Shown in pieces: positions 24,064-35,457 of a stretch of DNA of 64,000 nt (the stretch's first letter is position 1; each line of letters begins with the position of its first letter). The stretch lies in assembly GCF_036785885.1 (NCBI RefSeq), contig NC_092323.1, positions 15,570,501 through 15,634,500 of the forward strand. The letters run 5' to 3'. Under the pieces are notes generated by a model. The model saw only the letters and a list, made by a program, of their open reading frames with translations, did no database searches and was not told the origin of the DNA. A program made the position numbers and the translations under genes. The stretch is from Coffea arabica (lineage: Eukaryota > Streptophyta > Magnoliopsida > Gentianales > Rubiaceae).

Positions 24064-24770
24064 TGTTGACTTTTGTGGCAGTAAATCAAGCCCACAATGT
24101 TGACATTTTTTTTGGCAAACATTTCATCCCACAACTGTTGATTTTTTGGCAAAATCTTCTTATCCCACATCGATTGTTTTAGAAGTTGTAGGATTGTTTA
24201 AGAGCTATAAATAGCTCTCAAGCCTTCCAATTGAATTGTACCAAGAACAACAAAGAATTACCCATAAGGATTTTGTAATTCTTTGTATTCTTTCTTCTCT
24301 CCTAAATTAAAAAAGCAGGCTACTTGAGTGGTGCTCGGAGAGTAGGCAAAATTGGCCGAACTCCGTTATCAATTTTCGGGTGCGTTCTTTCCTTATCTCT
24401 TTTATTTGTTCCGCATTATTTATTAGTTTCTTTTCTATTGTAGTATAGTATTCAATATATTTGTCTATATTTGTCGGGTTTATTTGTAGTGTTTTATACG
24501 ATTCATTTGGGTGTATCTTTCTTATTCGTGTATACGTATTATTTATGTATACACGAGTATAGTTGTGATAATACACCATGCACGTAAGTTCTGTCTAGGA
24601 GACTGGGTTTTAAGTGGGACCGCTTGTGACCCCTCCAACCTTTCCTGGGAATTTACTTGGAATGATAATTCTGTCTAAGGAGATTGTTTCGACGATCTTT
24701 CTTGGGAATTACTGAATCGGTTTAATCACTAGTTGTATTCTTGAGTGGGAAATTACCCGATTTTCCCCAA
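24064..24770 (+). repeat. Left outer LTR of the composite copia insertion
   Basis: TGTTGACTTTTG...CCCCAA; the final CA seen in the right LTR is missing where the inverted segment begins. A TATA box (tataaata) lies at 24206-24213, about 142 bases in, so transcription should start near LTR position 175. Confidence 0.85.
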
Positions 24771-25076
24771 ATAACGGAGTTCGGCCAATTTTGCCTACTC
24801 TCCGAACACCACTCAAGTAGCCTGCTTTTTTAATTTAGGAGAGAAGAAAGAATACAAAGAATTACAAAATCCTTATGGGTAATTCTTTGTTGTTCTTGGT
24901 ACAATTCAATTGGAAGGCTTGAGAGCTATTTATAGCTCTTAAACAATCCTACAACTTCTAAAACAATCGATGTGGGATAAGAAGATTTTGCCAAAAAATC
25001 AACAATTGTGGGATGAAATGTTTGCCAAAAAAAATGTCAACATTGTGGGCTTGATTTACTGCCACAAAAGTCAACA
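24771..25076 (-). repeat. Inverted partial LTR (positions 1-306)
   Basis: Reverse complement of the first 306 bases of the LTR, ending at TGTTGAC (minus strand, 25076) and joined to the 3' end of the inverted internal region (purine run ggtggagatt, 25077 leftward on the minus strand). The join to the forward LTR at 24770/24771 shares a few A/T bases, so a microhomology join is possible. Confidence 0.85.
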
Positions 25077-25187
25077 AATCTCCACCTTGGTATAATTTCT
25101 AGTCCCACCAAACATACAAACCTTCTCCCTCAAACAAAAACAAATGGCCCTAGCGGTACCTCCAAATTTGCGCCCGCAGGCGCCAAC

Positions 25188-28100
25188 TCAAATGTGCAGG
25201 ATGTTAATCAAGTTTAAACAATGTTCAAACTTGGACCTTGTAACCACCTTGGTCAGCATATCTGCATGATTCTCCGTAGTCCGAATTTTCTGGAGAAAAA
25301 TTTCCTCTTCTTCGAGAATTTCCCGCACAAAGTGATAGCGAACATTAATGTGCTTCGTTCTTGCGTGAAAGACCTGGTTCTTCACTAAGTGAATAGCACT
25401 CTGACTATCACAAAACACGTCAATGTGTTTTTGACCAACTCCCAAGTCTTCAAGCAATCCTTGAAGCCAAATTGCCTCCTTCACAGCTTCTGTAATTGCC
25501 ATATACTCTGCCTCCGTTGTAGACAAAGCCACCGTTGACTGCAAAGTAGACTTCCAACTAACTGGCGCCTTAGTAAACGTGAACAAGTAGCCAGTTATAG
25601 AACGTCGCTTATCCAAATCACCTGCATAGTCAGAATCACAATATCCAATTACATATTGACCAAGTGATTTATCCTGCTCAAATACTAATCCAACATCTAC
25701 GGTATTTTAGATATACCATAGAATCCATTTCACAGCTTGCCAATGACCCTTGCCCGTATCATGCATAAACCTGCTTACCACACTAACTGCCTGTGAAATG
25801 TCGGGTCTCGTACACACCATTGCATACATCAAGCTACCAACTGCATTAGCATACGGGACTTTCGCTATGTATGCTCGCTCTTCATCCGTCTTTGGAGATA
25901 ATAGACTACTAAGTTTTAAATGAGGAGCAAGCGGAGTACTTATAGGTTTTGAATCTTCATTCATGCCAAAACGTTGTAGTACTTTCTTCAAATACTGTTT
26001 CTGAATCAGACAAAGCTTGCCTCTCGTTCTATCCCTGCTTATCTCCATGTCGAGAATCTTCTTGGCTTCTCCCAAATCCTTCATCTTGAACTCTTTATTC
26101 AACTGAGCCTTCAATTTGTCAATTTCAACTTGGCTCTTTGATGCTATCAGCATATCATCAACGTACAAGAGTAAGTAGATGTAGGACTCATCTCGTAACT
26201 TGCGCAAATACACACAGTGATCGTATTTGCTTCTTGTGTACTTCTGGCCCATCATGAACTGGTCAAATCGTTTGTACCATTGTCTCGGTGATTGTTTCAA
26301 TTCGTACAATGATTTGCTCAGTTTACAAACCCAATTTTCTTTACCAGCAACTTTGAATCCATCTGGCTGAGTCATATAGATTTCCTCCTTCAAGTCACCG
26401 TGAAGGAACGCGGTCTTCACATCAAGTTGAGCTAGCTCCAAATTCAACTGTGCTACCAAGGCCAACAAAATTCTAATAGAGGAATGTTTTACAATTGGAG
26501 AAATACCTCATTATAATCAACTCCCTCCTTCTGAGTGTAGCCTTTAGCTACCAATCTTGCCTTGTAGTGAACATCATTCTTGTCCGGAAATCCTTCTTTC
26601 TTTACAAATATCCATTTGCATCCAATTGCCTTCTTGCCCTTCGGTAGTTGTGTCAACTTCCACGTCTTATTCTTCTGAAGAAATTGCATCTCTTCTTCCA
26701 AAGCATCTTTCCATCTATCATTTTCTGTACTTTGAACTGCTTCAGAAAATGTGGATGGAACATTATCAATAACTGGAAGTGCATAGGCCACCATATCAAC
26801 AAAACGAGCAGGTTTATGAATTTCTCGTCTTGCCCTATTGACGGCAATTGGCTCTTGCTGCTGTTGAGGTTCTTGGGTTGAAACCTCTTTCTCATCTGAC
26901 TCCTCTTCTGCCATGGGAGAGTCACTGATGGTGCTGTTTGCTGGACTCACCATTATTTGCTCAAACTCCACCTGCTTTGGCGTACACTCCACCTGTTGCG
27001 GAGTACCATTGGTCCTATCTTGTGTTACCTAATTTAACATGGCAGATTCGTCAAAGGTAACATCCCTGCTGATAATGGTCTTCTTTGCTTCTCGACACCA
27101 CAAACAGTATCCCTTAACTCCAGCATTAAAGCCCATAAAGAGAGCTTTCTTTGCACGTGGATCCAACTTTGATTTGTTTACATGATAATATGCAGTAGAA
27201 CCAAAAATACGTAAAGAATCATAATCTGTTGCAGGTTTTTCAGACCATACCTCTAATGGAGTCTTGCCACCGATTGCAGATGGTGGCAAGCGATTGACGA
27301 GATATTGAGCGTATGTCACAGCCTCAGCCCAAAACTTTCTGCCTAACCCAGCATTAGATAGCATGCAACGTACTTTCTCCACTAGTGTCTTGTTCATACG
27401 CACTGACACCCCATTCTGCTGCGGTATTTTTCTAACTGTGAAGTGCCGAACTATGCCACATTCTTGGCATATCTTCTGGAAGGGATCACTCTTGTATTCT
27501 CCACCGTTATCTGTTCAGAGGATTTTGATCTTTCTTCCCGTCTGGTTTTCAACCTGAGCTTTCCATTTAAAGAAAATCCCTAGCACCTCATCCTTGCTCT
27601 TCATAGTAAACACCCAACTTTTCTGGAAAAATCATCAATAAAAGTGACAAAATAATACCTGTCTCCAAGGGATGGAATTTTGGCAGGTCCCCACACATCT
27701 GAGTGCACATAATCCAAAATACCCTTGGTATTATGGATACCAGTGCCAAATTTCACTCTTCTTTGTTTTCCCAGAACACAATTCTCACAAAATTCTAATT
27801 TGCAAACTTTCGTACCTTTCAATAATCCTTGTTCGGCAAGATTTTGCAAGGATTTTTCACCAGCATGTCCCAATCGCATGTGCCACAACTTTGTTGCCTC
27901 TGCATCTTTCTTGCTACTGGAAGATGTTGCTGCTGCTGCTGTCCCAACAACTGTACTACCTTGGTAGTAATACAGATTATTCTTCCTCACACCTTTCAAC
28001 ATCACAAGTGCTCCCGAATTTACTTTAAGAATTCCATCTCGCATCTTCACTTCCAGGCCTTTTGACTCCAAGAGTCCCAAGGAGATGAGATTTCTCTTCA

Positions 28101-29207
28101 AATTCGGCACGTACCGAACATCCTTCAGGATTCTGGTGGATCCATCATGATTACGCAGATTGATTGAACCTATCCCAACTGTTTTACATGGATTGTCATT
28201 TCCCATGTACACAACTCCACCATCAAGTTCTTCATATTCAAAGAACCACTCCCGCATGGGAGACATATGGTAGGTACAAGATGAATCCAAAATTCACTCA
28301 TCTGGATGGGATGTTAAAGGTGATACAGCCAAAGAGAAATCTGATTCCGCATCACTTTTACATTCTGCAATATTTACGTCTTGCGGAGCTTTCCCTTTCT
28401 TCTTTAATTTTGGACAGTCTTTCTTCCAGTGCCCTTTTTCACGACAGAAAGCACACTCATCTTTGGCAACTCTACTTTTCGATTTGGACCTTACTCTTCT
28501 CCCCTTTGATTGGCTTTGTTGACGACCTCTTGCCACTAACGCTTCATCTGCTGCAGCTACTTTCTTTTTCATTTTATCCTACTTTCTCAATTCACGACTA
28601 TACAAAGCAGAACATACAGCATCTAAAGACACATTTTCCTTCCCATGAAGTAACGTAGTTTTCAAATGTTCAAATTCATCAGGAAGGGATGACAACAACA
28701 TCAAAGCCAAATCTTCATCTTCAAAATTTATATCTAAATTTAACAGGTCTGCTACTAATTGATTAAACATAGTGATGTGTTCATTCATAGTAGTACCTGG
28801 TTGGTAATCGAATCGGAACAATCTTTTCTTCATTAGGAGTTTATTCTGACCACTCTTTTTCAGAAATTTCTCCTCCAATGCCCTCCACAATTTTCATGCA
28901 GAAGTCTCGTTCTTGAAAGTATATTTTTGCTCTTTGGACAAACACGATCGAATAGTTTCGCATACCAACCGATTTATGGTACTCCATTCCTTATCTTCTA
29001 TGTCACTGGTTTCTTTTCTTCAATGGCAATGTCAAGACCCTGTTGAAAAAGGGAGTCCATGACTTCGCCTTGCCACATGCCGAAATGGCCAGTACCATCA
29101 AATGTCTCCACCGCCACCTTCAAACTTGACATTGGAATCCTCGACCATGTGGAGGAGGAAGCTGATACCCCAGATATAATTCTTGACGTGCAATTGTCAG
29201 ATGCCAT
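25188..29207 (-). pseudogene. Copia gag-pol, inverted arm, broken
   Basis: Minus strand from ATG 29207 (MASDNCTSRI). Gag with a CCHC knuckle (ECAFCREKGHWKKDC) near 28450; protease with LDSSCTYHM near 28290 in place of the usual DSG; integrase with zinc-binding WHMRLGH, then HSDVWGP and SERMNKTL (the middle RTDNGGEY region is interrupted near 27515); reverse transcriptase with YVDDML near 26160; RNase H with STTEAEYMAI, ending at 25188. Stops shared with the other arm include TGA before KLWRALEEK, a missing base near 26510 (before the ...VKHSS region) and TAA after WYI near 25707. Private lesions include TAG near 28578 and TGA near 28292. It cannot make a full polyprotein. Confidence 0.85.
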
Positions 29208-29269
29208 TACAGACTCAAATGATAGTATTCAATATAACAAACTACAAACAAGCCAAAGGACGAACCTTC

Positions 29270-29282
29270 GGCTCTGATACCA
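29270..29282 (-). promoter_or_regulatory. Primer binding site (initiator tRNA-Met type), left arm
   Basis: Minus strand TGGTATCAGAGCC, two bases from the LTR end at 29285. It matches the 3' end of plant initiator tRNA-Met, the usual primer for copia elements. Confidence 0.9.
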
Positions 29283-29284
29283 CT

Positions 29285-29955
29285 TGTTGGTGAAAATCGG
29301 GTAATTTTCCACTCAAGAATACAACTAATGATTAAATTGATTCAGTAATTCCCAGGAAAGATCGTCAAAACAATCTCCTTAGACAGAATTACCATTCCAA
29401 GTAAATTCCCAGGAAAGGTTGGAGGGGTCACAAGCGGTCCCACTTAAAACCCAGTCTCCTAGACAGAACTTACGTGCACGGTGTATTATTACAACTATAC
29501 CCGTGTATACATAAATAATACGTATACACGAATAAGAAAGATACACCCAAATGAATCGTATAAAACACTACAAATAAACCCGACAAATATAGACAAATAT
29601 ATTGAATACTATACTACAATAGAAAAGAAACTAATAAATAATGCGGAACAAATAAAAGAGATAAGGAAAGAACGCACCCGAAAATTGATAACGGAGTTCG
29701 GCCAATTTTGCCTACTCTCCGAGCACCACTCAAATAGCCTGCTTATTCGGATAATACACCGTACACGTAAGTTCTGTCTAGGAGACTGGGTTTTAAGTGG
29801 GACCGCTTGTGACCACTCCAACCTTTCCTAAAAATTTACTTGGAATGGTAATTCTGTCTAAGGAGATTATTTCAACGATCTTTCCTGGGAATTACTAAAT
29901 CGGTTTAATCACTAGTTGTATTCTTGAGTGGAAAATTACCCGATTTTCCCCAACA
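29285..29955. repeat. Central LTR-LTR junction of the palindrome
   Basis: 29285-29744 is the LTR inverted (positions 709 down to about 250). 29750-29955 is the LTR forward (about 504 to 709). A few bases (attcg) lie between. The U3 with its TATA box (positions 1-250) is missing on both sides, so the centre holds only R/U5-like sequence. The arms re-pair across this centre, leaving an unpaired loop of roughly 250 bases. Confidence 0.85.
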
Positions 29956-29957
29956 AG

Positions 29958-29970
29958 TGGTATCAGAGCC
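29958..29970 (+). promoter_or_regulatory. Primer binding site (initiator tRNA-Met type), right arm
   Basis: TGGTATCAGAGCC two bases after the LTR end (CAACA, 29955). Mirror image of the site at 29270-29282. Confidence 0.9.
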
Positions 29971-30032
29971 GAAGGTTCGTCCTTTGGCTTGTTTGTAGTT
30001 TGTTATATTGAATACTATCATTTGAGTCTGTA

Positions 30033-33000
30033 ATGGCATCTGACAATTCCACGTCAAGAATTATATCTGGGGCATCAGCTTCCTCGTCCACATGGTCGAG
30101 GATTCCAATGTCAAGTTTGAAGGTGGCGGTGGAGACATTTGACGGTACTGGCCATTTCGACATGTGGCAAGGCGAAGTCATGGACTCCCTTTTCCAACAG
30201 GGTCTTGACATTGCCATTGAAAAAAAAAATTAGATGACATAGAAGATAAGGAATGGAGTACCATAAATAGGTTGACATGCGGAACTATTCGATCGTATTT
30301 GTCCAAAGAGCAAAAATATACTTTCAAGAACGAGACTTCTGCATGAAAATTGTGGAGGGCATTGGAGGAGAAATTTCTGAAAAAGAGTGGTCAGAATAAA
30401 CTCCTAATGAAGAAAAGATTGTTTCGATTCGATTACCAACCAGGTACTACTATGAATGAACACATCACTATGTTTAATCAATTAGTAGCAGACCTGTTAA
30501 ATTTAGATATAAATTTTGAAGATGAAGATTTGGCTTTGATGTTGTTGTCATCCCTTCCTGATGAATTTGAATATTTGAAAACTACGTTACTTCATGGGAA
30601 GGAAAATGTGTCTTTAGATGCTGTATGTTCTGCTTTGTATAGTCGTGAATTGAGAAAGCAGGATAAAATGAAAAAGAAAGTAGTTGCAGCAGATGAAACG
30701 TTAGTGGCAAGAGGTCGTCAACAAAGCCAATCAAAGGAGAGAAAAGGAAGGTCCAAATCGAAAAGTAGAGTTGCCAAAGATGAGTGTGCTTTCTGTCTTG
30801 AGAAAGGGCACTGGTAGAAAGACTGTCCAAAATTATAGAAGAAAGGGAAAGCTCCGCAAGACGTAAATATTGCAGAATGTAAAAGTGATGCGGAATCAGA
30901 TTTCTCTTTGGCTGTATCACCTTTAACATCCCATCCAGATGAGTGGATTTTGGATTCATCTTGTACCTACCATATGTCTCCCATGCGGGAGTGGTTCTTT
31001 GAATATGAAGAACTTGATGGTGGAGTTGTGTACATGGGAAATGACAATCCATGTAAAACAGTTGGGATAGGTTCAATCAATCTGCGTAATCATGATGGAT
31101 CCACCAGAATCCTGAAGGATGTTCGGTACGTGCCGAATTTGAAGAGAAATCTCATCTCCTTGGGACTCTTGGAGTCAAAAGGCCTGGAAGTGAAGATGCG
31201 AGATGGAATTCTTAAAGTAAATTCGGGAGCACTTGTGATGTTGAAAGGTGTGAGGAAGAATAATCTGTATTACTACCAAGGTAGTACAGTTGTTGGGACA
31301 GCAGCAGCAGCAACATCTTCCAGTAGCAAGAAAGATGCAGAGGCAACAAAGTTGTGGCACATGCGATTGGGACATGCTGGTGAAAAATCCTTGCAAAATC
31401 TTGCCGAACAAGGATTATTGAAAGGTACGAAAGTTTGCAAATTAGAATTTTGTGAGAATTGTGTTCTGGGAAAACAAAGAAGAGTGAAATTTGGCACTGG
31501 TATCCATAATACCAAGGGTATTTTGGATTATGTGCACTCAGATGTGTGGGGACCTGCCAAAACTCCATCCCTTGGAGGCAGGTATTATTTTGTCACTTTT
31601 ATTGATGATTTTTCCAGAAAAGTTTGGGTGTTTACTATGAAGAGCAAGGATGAGGTGCTAGGGATTTTCTTTAAATGGAAAGCTCAGGTTGAAAACCAGA
31701 CGGGAAGAAAGATCAAGATCCTCCGAACAGATAACGGTGGAGAATACAAGAGTGATCCCTTCCAGAAGATATGCCAAGAATGTGGCATAGTTCGGCACTT
31801 CACAGTTAGAAAAATACCGCAGCAGAATGGGGTGTCAGAGCGTATGAACAAGACATTAGTGGAGAAAGTACGTTGCATGCTGTCTAATGCTGGGTTAGGC
31901 AGAAAGTTTTGGGCTGAACCTGTGACATACGCTCAACATCTCGTCAATCGCTTGCCATCATCTGCAATCGGTGGCAAGACTCCATTAGAGGTATGGTCTG
32001 GAAAACTTGCAACAGATTATGATTCTTTACGTATTTTTTGTTCTACTGCATATTATCATGTAAACGAATCAAAGTTGGATCCACGTGCAAAGAAAGCTCT
32101 CTTTATGGGCTTTAATGCTGGAGTTAAGGGATACCGTTTGTGGTGTCTAGAAGCAAAGAAGATCATTATCAGAAGGGATGTTACCTTTGACGAATCTGCC
32201 ATGTTAAATAAGGTAACACAAGATAGGACCAATGGTACTCCGCAACAGGTGGAGTGTACGCCAAAGCAGGTGGAGTTTGAGCTAATAATGGTGAGTCCAG
32301 CAAACAGCACCATCAGTGACTCTCCCATGGCAGAAGAGGAGTCAGATGAGGAAGAGGTTTCAACCCAGGAACCTCAACAGCAGTAAGAGTCATTTGCCGT
32401 CAATAGGGCAAGACGAGAAATTCATAAACCTGCTCGTTTTGTTGACATGGTGGCCTATGCACTTCCAGTTATTGATAATGTTCCATCCACATTTTCTGAA
32501 GCAGTTCAAAGTACAGAAAATGATAGATGGAAAGATGCTTTGGAAGAAGAGATGCAATCTCTTCAGAAGAATAAGACGTGAAAGTTGACACAACTACCGA
32601 AGGGCAAGAAGGCAATTGGATGCAAATGGATATTTGCAAAGAAAGAAGGATTTCCCGACAAGAATGATGTTCGCTACAAGGCAAGATTAATAGCTAAAGG
32701 CTACGCTCAGAAGGAGGGAGTTGATTATAATGAGATATTTCTCCAGTTGTAAAACATTCCTCTATTAGAATTTTGTTGGCCTTGGTAGCATAGTTGAATT
32801 TGGAGCTAGCTCAACTTGATGTGAAGACCGCGTTCCTTCACGGTGACTTGAAGGAGGAAATCTATATGACTCAGCCAGATGGATTCAAAGTTGCTGGTAA
32901 AGAAAATTGGGTTTGTAAACTGAGCAAATCATTGTACGGATTGAAACAATCACCGAGACAATGGTACAAACGATTTGACCAGTTCATGATGGGCCAGAAG

Positions 33001-34053
33001 TACACAAGAAGCAAATACGATCACAGTATGTATTTGCGCAAGTTACGAGATGAGTCCTACATCTACTTACTCTTGTACGTTGATGATATGCTGATAGCAT
33101 CAAAGAGCCAAGTTGAAATTGATAAATTGAAGACTCAGTTGAATAAAGAGTTCAAGATGAAGGATTTGGGAGAAGCCAAGAAGATTCTCGGCATGGAGAT
33201 AAGCAGGGATAGAACGAGAGGCAAGCTTTGTCTGATTCAGAAACAGTATTTGAAGAAAGTACTACAACGTTTTGGCATGAATGAATATTCAAAACCTATA
33301 AGTACTCCGCTTGCTCCTCATTTGAAACTTAGTAGTCTATTATCTCCAAAGACGGATGAAGAGCGAGCATACATGGCGAAAGTCCCGTATGCTAATGCAG
33401 TTGGTAGCTTGATGTATGCAATGGTGTGTACGAGACCCGACATTTCACAGGCAGTTAGTGTGGTAAGCAGGTTTATGCATGATCCGGGCAAGGGTCATTG
33501 GCAAGCTGTGAAATGGATTCTATGGTATATCTAAAATACCGTAGATGTTGGATTAGTATTTGAGCAAGATAAATCACTTGGTCAATATATAGTTGGATAT
33601 TGTGATTCTGACTATGCAGGTGATTTGGATAAGCGACGTTCTACAACTGGCTACTTGTTCACGTTTACTAAGGCGCCAGTTAGTTGGAAGTCTACTTTGC
33701 AGTCAACGGTGGCTTTGTCTACAACGGAGGCAGAGTATATGGCAATTACAGAAGCTGTGAAGCAGGCAATTTGGCTTCAAGGATTGCTTGAAGACTTGGG
33801 AGTTGGTCAAAAACACATTGACGTGTTTTGTGACAGTCAGAGTGCTATTCACTTAGCGAAGAACCAGGTCTTTCACGCAAGAACGAAGCACATTGATGTT
33901 CGCTATCACTTTGTGCGGGAAATTCTCGAAGAAGAGGAAATTTTTCTCTAGAAAATTCGGACTACGGAGAATCCTGCAGATATGCTGACCAAGGTGGTTA
34001 CAAGGTCCAAGTTTGAACATTGTTTAAACTTGATTAACATCCTGCACATTTGA
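30033..34053 (+). pseudogene. Copia gag-pol, forward arm, broken
   Basis: Same order as the inverted arm. Gag starts MASDNSTSRI; the knuckle ECAFCLEKGHW is broken by TAG after W (about 30817). The protease has LDSSCTYHM (about 30955). The integrase is intact from WHMRLGH through HSDVWGP, RTDNGGEY and NGVSERMNKTL within one long frame (30908-32386). Reverse transcriptase YVDDML lies near 33080, and RNase H with TTEAEYMAI near 33720. The last codon is followed by TGA 34051-34053. Private stops: TAG near 30817 and 30836, TAA at 32384, TGA near 32579, TAG near 32790 and 33949. Shared with the other arm: TGA before KLWRALEEK, the lost base near 32745, and TAA after WYI at 33532. Confidence 0.85.
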
Positions 34054-34164
34054 GTTGGCGCTTGCGGGCGCAAATTTGGAGGTACCGCTAGGGCCATTTG
34101 TTTTTGTTTGAGGGAGAAGGTTTGTATGTTTGGTGGGACTAGAAATTATGCCAAGATGGAGATT

Positions 34165-34873
34165 TGTTGACTTTTGTGGCAGTAAATCAAGCCCACAATG
34201 TTGACATTTTTTTTGGCAAACATTTCATCCCACAATTGTTGATTTTTTGGCAAAATCTTCTTATCCCACATCGATTGTTTTAGAAGTTGTAGGATTGTTT
34301 AAGAGCTATAAATAGCTCTCAAGCCTTCCAATTGAATTGTACCAAGAACAACAAAGAATTACCCATAAGGATTTTGTAATTCTTTGTATTCTTTCTTCTC
34401 TCTTAAATTAAAAAAGCAGGCTACTTGAGTGGTGCTCGGAGAGTAGGCAAAATTGGCCGAACTCCGTTATCAATTTTCGGGTGCGTTCTTTCCTTATCTC
34501 TTTTATTTGTTCCGCATTATTTATTAGTTTCTTTTCTATTGTAGTATAGTATTCAATATATTTGTCTATATTTGTCGGGTTTATTTGTAGTGTTTTATAC
34601 GATTCATTTGGGTGTATCTTTCTTATTCGTGTATACGTATTATTTATGTATACACGAATATAGTTGTGATAATACACCATGCACGTAAGTTCTGTCTAGG
34701 AGACTGGGTTTTAAGTGGGACCGCTTGTGACCCCTCCAGCCTTTCTTGGGAATTTACTTGGAATGGTAATTCTGTCTAAGGAGATTGTTTCGACGATCTT
34801 TCCTGGGAATTACTGAATCGATTTAATCACTAGTTGTATTCTTGAGTGGGAAATTACCCGATTTTCCCCAACA
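34165..34873 (+). repeat. Right outer LTR of the composite copia insertion
   Basis: Complete 709-bp LTR, TGTTGACTTTTG...CCCCAACA, preceded by the purine run agatggagatt. TATA box at 34307-34314. It ends directly on the CTTCT target duplication and the resumed NLR reading frame. Confidence 0.9.
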
Positions 34874-35457
34874 CTTCTGAGGCTGGTTCAATTGCTTTCC
34901 CAAAGGATCAAATCCAAAGAGTTCAAGAAGATCTTATATTTTTAAGATCTTTCCTATGGAAAATTGTGAAGCAGCGCAACCAGAATGGAAAACTCCAGGC
35001 TCTTTGGGATCATGTTATGGAGGTGGCCTACAAGACAGAGTTAGTCATTGATTCTGTTGTGCTTGGGGATAAACTTGAATGTTTGGATACCGTTGCAGGA
35101 GATATCAAACATGTGAAGACTGAGGCCCTTAAAATCTCTGACAGCATCAGGAATGACAATGAAGCACAGAGAATTACCAAGAAATCTATTCACTTGGAAT
35201 CACAACTCAGTACCCCAGCACTGGATGAAGTTCTGGTGGGTCTTGATGAAGAAGTAATGACAATTACAAATAGACTTACCAAGGGTTTAAAGAAGCGGGA
35301 TATTGTTTCAATTGTGGGTATCGCTGGACTTGATAAGACAACATTAGCCAACACTGTTTACCGCCATCCTTCAATTTTATGCCACTTCCATATTCGTGCT
35401 TGTTGTACTGTTTCTCAAGTATATAGCAAGCACAATTTGTTAGTTCAGATTTTGTGA
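34874..35457 (+). pseudogene. NLR copy 2, 3' part: CC and start of NB-ARC, truncated
   Basis: Continues copy 2 from EAGSIAFPKDQIQRVQEDL through the Rx-like coiled-coil region to the P-loop and HFHIRACCTVSQVYSKHNLL. The P-loop reads GIAGLDKTT: the Gly before the catalytic Lys is Asp (GAT), and the RNBS-A Trp is Cys (RACC). Homology stops at LVQIL (about 35452), followed by TGA. Kinase-2, GLPL, MHD and all LRRs are missing. Within about 360 bases the next unit's 5' flank begins, so the 3' half was lost by deletion or unequal exchange between units. Confidence 0.87.

Larger units (their letters stand above)
24064..34873. mobile_element. Composite head-to-head Ty1/copia insertion (10.8 kb palindrome)
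   Basis: One 10,810-bp block is flanked by CTTCT (24059-24063; 34874-34878). Order: forward LTR (24064-24770, lacking its last 2 bases); inverted LTR positions 306 to 1 (24771-25076); inverted internal region (25077-29284); inverted LTR positions 709 to about 250 (29285-29744); forward LTR positions about 504-709 (29750-29955); forward internal region (29956-34164); complete forward LTR (34165-34873, 709 bp). The two internal regions are 4208 and 4209 bp and very similar. Both PBS sites face the centre. The pol type (YVDD reverse transcriptase, domain order PR-INT-RT-RH) and the tRNA-Met PBS show a Ty1/copia element, TNT1/Tork-like. I see about eight differences between the outer LTRs, so the insertion is fairly young. 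Confidence 0.85.

Noticed and set aside
24307..24579. 90-codon frame within the copia LTR, repeated at 29481 and 34408
   Set aside because: It is repeated only because the LTR is repeated; it lies across R/U5 and encodes no known protein.
25188..34053. Idea that the two copia arms are two separate nested insertions
   Set aside because: No target duplications at the inner joins, partial LTRs that do not add up to an interrupted single LTR, and shared lesions in both arms; a single composite insertion explains more. Not fully excluded.
23080..35457. Idea that the copia block is an intron of NLR copy 2
   Set aside because: The borders are LTR ends with a 5-bp target duplication, not splice sites, and the downstream NLR is truncated anyway.
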